This document shows, piece by piece, positions 13,889 to 19,190 of a stretch of DNA of 19,190 nt. The notes under the pieces were generated by a model that saw nothing but the letters and a program-made list of their open reading frames with translations, did no database searches and had not been told where the DNA came from. Origin of the DNA: Bacteroidales bacterium UBA6828 (GTDB taxonomy: Bacteria; Bacteroidota; Bacteroidia; Bacteroidales; Paludibacteraceae); contig DKEG01000043.1 in the NCBI GenBank assembly GCA_002452095.1, forward strand, positions 1-19,190. The letters are read 5' to 3'. Numbering within the stretch: the stretch's first letter is position 1; the number at the start of each line of letters is the position of its first letter. The position numbers were made by a program, and so were the translations under genes.

Positions 13889-14420
13889 TATAACAACCGT
13901 GGAATATTGTTGTAGAAATATGAATTGCAATTTACACAAAATACTTGTGTATTTTACAAGTGTGTAAGCGTAATAATTCACAGTAAATTCATATATTTCA
14001 CAATATGTATATTTGCGTGATTGTTATTTGTGAATATACACAAATGAACATTTTGTGTATCTGTGGAACATTTTCTATACTCGTTATTTTTTGTGTATTA
14101 GTATGTTGTTTGTATATAATTGTCAGTATATCAACAAATATGGATTTTACATAAAGTATCACTATGTATTATTAAGTAGTATTTATGCGTTTATGTTACA
14201 TATTGTATAAATCGCATATTATAAATTATATATATGATTAATTATCAATATATTATAGTTTTTATTTGATGTATATGTTTAATAATGACAATGTTATTAT
14301 GTGTGGAGTTTTATTTGTATACTCTTGTGCAATTTACAAATGTGAATTTATTAAGATGTAGCATTGTGAATACTTGCACAAAATATACAATTTGTAGATG
14401 TGAAAAAATTTTCGTATCTT
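13870..14420. repeat. AT-rich region with clustered TTGTG/CACAA dyads
   Basis: About 550 bp of overwhelmingly A/T sequence without a gene. TTGTG or CACAA occurs many times. Clear dyads are TTACACA (13932-13938)/TGTGTAA (13961-13967), AAAATAC-TTGT-GTATTTT (13938-13955), ATATGAATT (13918-13926)/AATTCATAT (13986-13994) enclosing the first, and ATTTGTG-AATATA-CACAAAT (14026-14045). It lies between the divergent promoters of the DUF4250 and XRE genes. It could be a regulator-binding region, a structural element, or old mobile DNA. Confidence 0.6.
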
Positions 14421-14422
14421 TG
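14391..14422 (+). promoter_or_regulatory. XRE regulator promoter
   Basis: TTTG (14391-14394), 20 nt, TATCTTTG (14415-14422). The predicted leader, from about 14429 to 14548, is around 120 nt, longer than the other leaders except that of gcvP. It contains one short ORF (ATG at 14521, three codons). Confidence 0.75.
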
Positions 14423-14548
14423 CAGCACAATACACAGATGACAGGTTGCATATTTATGTTCTAAATCCGTGAGAATCGCATATTTGAAAACAATGTAGGA
14501 TAATTTCACAAAATATCTAAATGTCGTTTTAATAAAATCGTCATATAT

Positions 14549-15025
14549 ATGAGTAATACAACAACAGAGCGTGAACGGTTGCTAAAACTGATGCAAACAG
14601 AAGGAATGAATGCCAAGCAGTTTGCAGTCGAAGTCGGTATTCAGGCGGGAACCATCAGCAATATAGTAAATGGCAGGAATAAGCCCTCTTTGGAAGTGAT
14701 GCAAAAAGTTTTGCACCGTTTCCGTACAATCCAATCGGATTGGCTGATTTTGGGGTCGGGGTCTATGTATCGTCCTGTCGGCGAGCAACCTAATATGACT
14801 TTGTTTGATGACCAACCTGTAGAACCCGCGCTGGTCCCGCCAATAAAAGAAGAAACTCTGCAAACAACTGCTATTCCTACACCTAATAATCCTCCATCAG
14901 ATGCCCAGCCGCCCGCTAAAGAAACGCTTTCTTTTTCTCAACAAACAGAAAATGCTCCTGCGAAAAAAGTAGAAAAGATTGTTATTTTTTATTCCGACGG
15001 CACATACGAATATTTTACCCATTAA
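14549..15025 (+). CDS. XRE-type helix-turn-helix regulator
   Basis: The 158-aa protein has an N-terminal XRE/Cro-like HTH (about residues 18-45: GMNAKQFAVEVGIQAGTISN, then NGRNKPSLEV). Next is a hydrophobic helix (FRTIQSDWLILGSG). A proline- and glutamine-rich linker (about 80-135) should be unstructured. It ends in a conserved short strand, KIVIFYSDGTYEYF (143-156). This architecture is common in Bacteroidales chromosomes and its function is not established. The many TTGTG/CACAA dyads upstream are possible autoregulatory sites. It does not look like a prophage repressor because no phage genes are nearby. Confidence 0.88.
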   Translation: MSNTTTERERLLKLMQTEGMNAKQFAVEVGIQAGTISNIVNGRNKPSLEVMQKVLHRFRTIQSDWLILGSGSMYRPVGEQPNMTLFDDQPVEPALVPPIKEETLQTTAIPTPNNPPSDAQPPAKETLSFSQQTENAPAKKVEKIVIFYSDGTYEYFTH

Positions 15026-15037
15026 AATATGAGAACC

Positions 15038-15071
15038 AAAGAGGCTGGCTAACAAGTTAGGCAACTTCTTT
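15038..15071 (+). terminator. Imperfect hairpin, possible XRE gene terminator
   Basis: Bases 15038-15053 pair with 15056-15071 with two mismatches around loop AA; the actual turn must be larger. A T6 run follows only after 14 nt. It is a weak terminator candidate. Confidence 0.35.
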
Positions 15072-15095
15072 CCAATGTTGTTTTTTCGTAAAATT

Positions 15096-15113
15096 AGGTC
15101 TATGGGGCAAATT
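15096..15113 (+). repeat. IS-end-like repeat, copy A
   Basis: AGGTCTATGGGGCAAATT. Its last 17 bases are identical to the reverse complement of 18977-18993. It is in direct orientation with the related copy at 15201-15227. Confidence 0.7.
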
Positions 15114-15200
15114 GCAGACAGGAAGAGGGCTTCATAGCCGATGAATAGGGCGTTACAGACGATTCAAAAGGTCTAGATTAAAAATCGACGTTAGAATCGC

Positions 15201-15227
15201 TCTATGGGGCATTTTGTAGGCTGATTT
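15201..15227 (+). repeat. IS-end-like repeat, copy B
   Basis: This copy reads TCTATGGGGCATTTTGTAGG then CTGATTT. It lies about 55 nt upstream of the transposase remnant start, the position expected of a left terminal repeat. The core CATTTTGyAGGCTGA recurs at 18962-18976. Confidence 0.65.
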
Positions 15228-15279
15228 CTTTGTATTTTGCTGATATATAGTATCTTTACGGCATTCAAAATCCCTAAAA

Positions 15280-15411
15280 ATGTCGCAAATGAACAAGAAA
15301 AAGTACCCTCTGTGCGGGGCTGTCAAAACAAAGTAAAATGATGTACACGCAAAGGCGTGCAATGTACAAATGTCGGATGAACCGAAAAAAATACCAATTT
15401 GGTATATATAT
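15280..15411 (+). pseudogene. N-terminal fragment of a zinc-ribbon transposase, frameshifted
   Basis: An ATG at 15280 opens MSQMNKKKYPLCGAVKTK and stops at a TAA (15334-15336). In a neighbouring frame from 15338 the sequence continues MMYTQRRAMYKCRMNRKKYQ. Together they resemble the N-terminal zinc ribbon of IS1/IS1595-type transposases (CPxCG ... RYKCxxC). The first cysteine has become tyrosine and one later cysteine position is asparagine. The frame then runs into the lon 3' end, so the rest is lost. This is a dead remnant; the IS family is uncertain. Confidence 0.5.
15385..15410 (-). terminator. Possible lon terminator
   Basis: Reading the minus strand, ATACCA-AAT-TGGTAT forms a 6-bp hairpin (15391-15405) directly followed by a run of T residues (15391-15385 region). 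It lies 15 nt past the lon stop. The stem is short and AT-rich. Confidence 0.4.
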
Positions 15412-15420
15412 AGAAAAATA

Positions 15421-17862
15421 CTATATCAGTGCTACGTCAATAACCTGTTGTATATTGCGCACATAATGGAAAGTGAGACCTTTCAGGTAAATTTCGGGGA
15501 TTTCGAGAACGTCCTTGCGATTGTCTTCGCAAAGAACTAAATCGGTTATACCTGCCCTTTTGGCAGCAAGGATTTTCTCTTTCACTCCCCCGATAGGCAG
15601 CACTTTCCCCCTTAATGTCATCTCTCCGGTCATAGCAATACGCGGTCGCACTTTCCTGCCAGTAAAAGCACTAACGAGAGCAGTCGTCATCGTGATACCT
15701 GCGCTAGGACCATCTTTCGGAATGGCTCCTTCCGGCACATGTATATGTACGGAATGGGTCTCTATATCTTTCTGTTTAATACCGAATAGGGTTGCATGTG
15801 CTTTGAGGTAGCCCATCGCAATGGTTGCCGACTCTTTCATCACCTCTCCCAAATTGCCGGTAAGGGTTAGGGTAGGCGTCTTCGAAGGAGACAACGAAGC
15901 CTCTATAAAAAGAATCTCGCCCCCTACTTGCGTCCATGCCAAACCCGTAACAACACCTGTATATTTATTGTTCTCCCAACTATCGCGGCTATATCTCGGT
16001 TGCCCCAAATAAGCAATCAAATCATCGCGCGTAAGGGACACATTATATTTTTCGTTGAGAGCAATCTTGGTATCCACTTTCCGGCAAATGGCAGCAATCT
16101 GCCGATCCAAAGAGCGTACACCCGATTCACGCGTATAATCGTCAATAATGTGTACAATTATCTCTTTTTTGAAACGTAGTTGTGAGGAACGCAACCCATG
16201 ATTTTCTAACTCTTTGGGGATAAGATGACGCTTAGCAATTTCCTCTTTTTCTTCCAGCAAATACCCCGTCATCTCTATCAATTCCATACGATCCAATAAC
16301 GGACGCGGAATGGTATCGAGCGTATTGGCAGTAGCGACAAAAAGTACCTTACTTAGGTCATAATCCACACCCAAGAAATTGTCGTGGAAAGTGCTATTCT
16401 GCTCAGGGTCAAGCACTTCCAACAATGCAGAAGTAGGATCACCCTTGTAGTCCGCACCTATCTTGTCTATCTCATCTAATACAAAAACAGGATTGCTTGT
16501 TTGCACTTTGCGCAGATTTTCAATAATACGTCCGGGCATAGCACCTATATACGTGCGCCTATGCCCCCTTATTTCCGATTCATCGTGCAATCCGCCCAAC
16601 GAGATACGCGCATACTTGCGCCCAAGAGCCGTAGCAATAGACCTTCCCAGACTCGTCTTACCAACGCCAGGAGGACCATACAGACAGAGAATAGGCGAAC
16701 TAATCTTGTGTGCTTCTTTCTCTTTTTCGCTACGCAAATCCAACAGCCGTTGCACTGCCAGATACTCGATAATGCGCTCCTTCACTTTCTCCATACCATA
16801 ATGCTCATTGTCAAGTACCTCTTTGGCATGTACAATATCGTAATTGTCCACAGAATACTCGTTCCAAGGCAAATCGAGCATCGTCTCAAGATAGTTTTGC
16901 TGTGTGGAATACTCCGGCGAATGAGTAGGCATCCGTTGCAGTTTATGCAATTCGTTATCAAAAACAGACCGCACGTTATCCGACCAATGTCTTTTATCCG
17001 CCCGCGCCTGCATCTCACAGATTATCTGCTCATCGGTGTCTCCTAACTCACGTTGAATCGTCTCCATCTGCTGATGGAGATAGAACTCGCGCTGCTGCTT
17101 GTCCAATTCCTCTTTGGTTTTTTTGCTTATATCCGCTTTCATCCGCAGCATTTCCAACTCTTCGTGCAAAATCGCCAGCAGGTTAATCGCACGCTCATAG
17201 ATGGAGTCAATTTGTAGCAATCGTTGTTTTTCTTCGATTTTTATATCGAAGTTGGTGCACACATAATTGACGAGAGTAGGGGGATTCTCGATGCTTTTGA
17301 GCGTCATACTGGCCTCTGACGGAACATTGTCGGTATTCTTCAGTATTTGCGCCGCCTCGTCTTTGATACTGCTTGCCAGAGCCAGAAACTCTTTGTCGCT
17401 TTTTTCGGGGAAAATCTCCTCTTTGCGCTTGATGCGTGCACGCAATCCGTTGCGCGAAGGTAAGAATTCCTCCACTTCTATACGCGCTACACCTTCGAGT
17501 ATTACCATCAGCGTACCGCTCTGTAATTCAATAGTTTGAATAACCCGTGCAGCTGCACCGAGCACGTACAGATCGTTTTCTTTCGGCTCTTGCACATCGC
17601 GCTCTTTTTGGCAGCAAACGGCAAGTAGTTTTTCCTGTTTGTATGCATTGTTTACCAGTTTCAGCGATTTGGGACGCCCCACGGCCACTGGCATCAGCAC
17701 ACCGGGAAACAGCACCATATTGCGCAGCGGCAACACATCCAGAATATCAGCGTCTTTGAGCGATACATTCTGTACATCGTCATACCCGCGCACTATGGAA
17801 ACGATACGGTTTTTCCCGTCTCCATTCTGTTCGCTATCACTATTATCTAATGTATAAATCAT
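15421..17862 (-). CDS. lon: ATP-dependent Lon protease
   Basis: Lon is a cytosolic AAA+ serine protease that degrades misfolded and short-lived regulatory proteins. The 813-aa chain has all three parts. The N-terminal substrate-binding domain runs from about 43 (ADILDVLPLRNMVLFPGVLM) through a coiled segment (KADISKKTKEELDKQQREFY). The AAA+ module has Walker A GPPGVGKT (396-403) and Walker B FVLDEIDK. The protease domain has the S720-K763 dyad in PKDGPSAG and GGVKEKIL. I take the ATG at 17862; a GTG directly before it (17865) is in frame. AGAAGG upstream is one of the few Shine-Dalgarno-like sites here. No consensus promoter is visible in the 75-nt gap to fabD, so it may be read from the fabD promoter. 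Confidence 0.97.
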   Translation of the reverse strand: MIYTLDNSDSEQNGDGKNRIVSIVRGYDDVQNVSLKDADILDVLPLRNMVLFPGVLMPVAVGRPKSLKLVNNAYKQEKLLAVCCQKERDVQEPKENDLYVLGAAARVIQTIELQSGTLMVILEGVARIEVEEFLPSRNGLRARIKRKEEIFPEKSDKEFLALASSIKDEAAQILKNTDNVPSEASMTLKSIENPPTLVNYVCTNFDIKIEEKQRLLQIDSIYERAINLLAILHEELEMLRMKADISKKTKEELDKQQREFYLHQQMETIQRELGDTDEQIICEMQARADKRHWSDNVRSVFDNELHKLQRMPTHSPEYSTQQNYLETMLDLPWNEYSVDNYDIVHAKEVLDNEHYGMEKVKERIIEYLAVQRLLDLRSEKEKEAHKISSPILCLYGPPGVGKTSLGRSIATALGRKYARISLGGLHDESEIRGHRRTYIGAMPGRIIENLRKVQTSNPVFVLDEIDKIGADYKGDPTSALLEVLDPEQNSTFHDNFLGVDYDLSKVLFVATANTLDTIPRPLLDRMELIEMTGYLLEEKEEIAKRHLIPKELENHGLRSSQLRFKKEIIVHIIDDYTRESGVRSLDRQIAAICRKVDTKIALNEKYNVSLTRDDLIAYLGQPRYSRDSWENNKYTGVVTGLAWTQVGGEILFIEASLSPSKTPTLTLTGNLGEVMKESATIAMGYLKAHATLFGIKQKDIETHSVHIHVPEGAIPKDGPSAGITMTTALVSAFTGRKVRPRIAMTGEMTLRGKVLPIGGVKEKILAAKRAGITDLVLCEDNRKDVLEIPEIYLKGLTFHYVRNIQQVIDVALI

Positions 17863-17940
17863 CACCTTCTGTCATTTAAGCATTATAAAGTAGGTATCCT
17901 CTAAAATATATCTATTTTACATAATTCACATTATGCTACA

Positions 17941-18867
17941 TTAACCTACGGAGACTCCGGGGGCGGTTTTGCGGATGAGGTTTTTGAGAACATCACCGGG
18001 ACCGAACTCGTAGAAAGCGATATTGCCTGCTGGTGTCATCTCTTTTTTCTCTTTTTTCTCTTTCTCTTGGTCTTGGTCTTGGTCTGCTGATACCATATTT
18101 TTTACAGATTGCGTCCAGAGCACGGGCGATGTGAGTTGCAAGAGCAGATTCTGACGGATTTGCTCCGGTTCGGTGTGCGGCTGTGCGTCCACGTTCTGAT
18201 AAATCGGACAAAACGGTTTGTGAAAATCTGTTTTCAAAATGGCAGCCTGCAGTTCCTCGGCTGCGGGTTGCATAAGCGGTGAATGGAAGGCGCCGCCTAC
18301 CTGCAGACGCAAAGCACGCTTGGCCCCATTGGCTTTCATCAGTTCGCAAGCCTTTTCGACCCCACTAACTGTACCCGAAATAACCACCTGTCCAGGGCAG
18401 TTGAAATTGGCAGCCACTACCACATCATCGGTAATCTGCTTGCATAGTTCCGCCACTTTTTCGTCCTCCAACCCTAAAACAGCCGCCATTGTACCCGCCT
18501 GCATTTCACATGCCTGTTGCATAGCGTGAGCACGATGACTGACCAGTAATAGCGCATCTTCAAAACGAAGCGTACCACAAGCAACCAATGCGGAATACTC
18601 GCCAAGGCTGTGCCCCGCCACCATATCGGGTTTCTCTGTTGTCATCAGGCGTGAAGCCACTACGGAATGGAGAAAAACTGCGGGTTGAGTAACTGCAGTC
18701 TGCTTGAGGTCATCGGCAGTACCATCAAACATAATATCGGTAAGGCGAAAACCTAATAATCGGTTCGCCATTTCGCACATCTCGCGTGCTTCGGGATAGA
18801 CATCGTACAAGTCTTTGCACATACCAGTAAACTGCGCTCCCTGTCCGGGAAAAACAAATGCTTTCAT
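17941..18867 (-). CDS. fabD: Malonyl-CoA:ACP transacylase
   Basis: FabD moves malonyl from CoA to acyl carrier protein and supplies the extender for fatty-acid synthesis. The 308-aa protein has the oxyanion motif GQGAQ (8-12), nucleophile S87 in GHSLGEYSA, R112, H195 in AFHSPLM and Q244. The start is the ATG at 18867 (MKAFVFPGQG). The frame extends to 18894, but the predicted transcription start lies there. A charged insert of about 20 residues (around 260-280, with DQDQDQ and EKEKKEKKE) interrupts the end of the domain before YEFGPGDVLKNL. It is encoded by DNA microsatellites. Confidence 0.96.
   Translation of the reverse strand: MKAFVFPGQGAQFTGMCKDLYDVYPEAREMCEMANRLLGFRLTDIMFDGTADDLKQTAVTQPAVFLHSVVASRLMTTEKPDMVAGHSLGEYSALVACGTLRFEDALLLVSHRAHAMQQACEMQAGTMAAVLGLEDEKVAELCKQITDDVVVAANFNCPGQVVISGTVSGVEKACELMKANGAKRALRLQVGGAFHSPLMQPAAEELQAAILKTDFHKPFCPIYQNVDAQPHTEPEQIRQNLLLQLTSPVLWTQSVKNMVSADQDQDQEKEKKEKKEMTPAGNIAFYEFGPGDVLKNLIRKTAPGVSVG
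18041..18083. repeat. In-frame microsatellites within fabD
   Basis: TCTTTTTTC occurs twice in tandem (18041-18049, 18050-18058) and CTTGGT three times (18066-18083). Both periods (9 and 6 bp) are multiples of three, so copy-number change would alter the length of the insert but not the frame. Confidence 0.85.
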
Positions 18868-18901
18868 CATCTTATATTCAAACTTTTCTTTCAATACGGT
18901 G

Positions 18902-18933
18902 CAAAATTACATAAAATATTGCGATTATACAAT
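18902..18933 (-). promoter_or_regulatory. fabD promoter
   Basis: On the minus strand ATTG (18933-18930), 20 nt, TAATTTTG (18909-18902). The -7 element matches the consensus; the -33 element has one departure. The leader would be about 30 nt with the ATG at 18867. Confidence 0.6.
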
Positions 18934-18954
18934 ATCGGCATATAAAATCCGGCG

Positions 18955-18993
18955 TATAGGTCATTTTGCAGGCTGAAATTTGCCCCATAGACC
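18955..18993 (-). repeat. IS-end-like repeat, compound copy C
   Basis: The left half (18955-18979) resembles copy B at about 21 of 25 bases. The right half (18977-18993) is the exact reverse complement of 17 bases of copy A. The two ends therefore lie head to head with no transposase between them, as in a minimal or MITE-like footprint. Confidence 0.6.
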
Positions 18994-19051
18994 CAAAAGA
19001 AACAACGACTTGGTGCCAACTCCTGTGTAAACATCGGCAAAGATGGTATTA

Positions 19052-19105
19052 TCTACCGTGTATCTACCGTATATCTACCGTGTATCTACCGTGTATGTAC
19101 CGTAG
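19052..19105. repeat. 11-bp tandem repeat, unit TCTACCGTGTA
   Basis: Four units (19052-19062, 19063-19073, 19074-19084, 19085-19095), the second with one substitution, and a decayed fifth, TGTACCGTAG. This is the longest of three arrays with period 11 in the window. Confidence 0.9.
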
Positions 19106-19190
19106 TTGGTAGCAACGGGGCATAAGGATGTCTTGTCCTAAATAAGGTTGACTATTTTTGTCGTTAGTACGGCAGGGCAACCGCATCAAA

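Larger units (their letters stand above)
15026..15420. other. Decayed insertion-sequence region between XRE gene and lon
   Basis: About 395 bp with no intact gene. It holds an imperfect hairpin after the XRE gene, two direct copies of a TCTATGGGGCA-containing sequence (15096-15113 and 15201-15227), a frameshifted zinc-ribbon transposase start, and a small hairpin with T-run in the direction of lon. Confidence 0.6.
18895..19190. other. Region upstream of fabD
   Basis: Nearly 300 bp to the window edge. It holds the fabD promoter, a compound IS-end-like repeat (18955-18993) and an 11-bp tandem array (19052-19105). No gene or RNA is visible on either strand. Confidence 0.6.

Noticed and set aside
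14026..14045. Canonical CRP or FNR operator
   Set aside because: The TGTGA/TCACA or TTGAT/ATCAA half-sites with proper spacing are not met; the dyad spacing differs from both.

Overview
The window reads as a chromosomal segment of a Bacteroidales bacterium (Bacteroidota). The evidence is the gene set and protein style (RecR, DUF4250, the XRE regulator, the YitT and Crp families). There are also nine promoters of the Bacteroidota type: a TTTG/CTTG-like -33 element, a spacer of 19-20 nt, and TAnnTTTG at -7. Shine-Dalgarno sequences are almost absent. I cannot assign a genus from sequence alone. Most of the window is housekeeping. The unusual content lies in the intergenic DNA.

Region by region. 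(1) 61-2162, plus strand: a compact operon of recR, a four-helix membrane protein, a HAD-like phosphatase and a GNAT acetyltransferase, with stop/start overlaps at two junctions. (2) 2182-2361: tRNA-Ser(CGA) with its own promoter and a bidirectional terminator. (3) 2373-5576, minus strand: a Wzm-type polysaccharide ABC permease, ispE, fmt and an HD-domain hydrolase, packed as one unit. (4) 5577-6963, minus strand: yitT-family gene, one doubtful 42-codon ORF, and intergenic DNA with 11-bp tandem repeats. (5) 6964-11539: gcvP (minus) and a Crp/Fnr regulator (plus) are divergent, and their promoters are near mirror images. A second HD hydrolase follows the regulator. (6) 11617-12761, plus: a strong promoter drives a rod-shaped structured RNA that looks like 6S RNA. 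A small protein and a lipoprotein follow, ending in a bidirectional terminator shared with (7) a Fur-family regulator on the minus strand.

(8) 13205-15420 is the accessory part. It has a decayed transposase fragment, a 58-aa DUF4250 gene, about 550 bp of very AT-rich DNA full of TTGTG/CACAA dyads, an XRE-type regulator and a second, frameshifted transposase remnant with its terminal sequence. (9) 15421-18894, minus: lon and fabD; fabD carries a charged insert encoded by in-frame microsatellites. (10) 18895-19190: fabD promoter, a copy of the IS-end-like sequence, and a third 11-bp tandem array.

The best leads for something undescribed are: the candidate 6S-like RNA; the inverted duplicate promoters between gcvP and the Crp-family gene; three intergenic arrays that share an 11-bp period and a loose consensus; the nested AT-rich palindrome cluster; and the IS-end-like repeat found at three places. 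I saw no CRISPR array, phage, restriction, toxin-antitoxin or secretion system.
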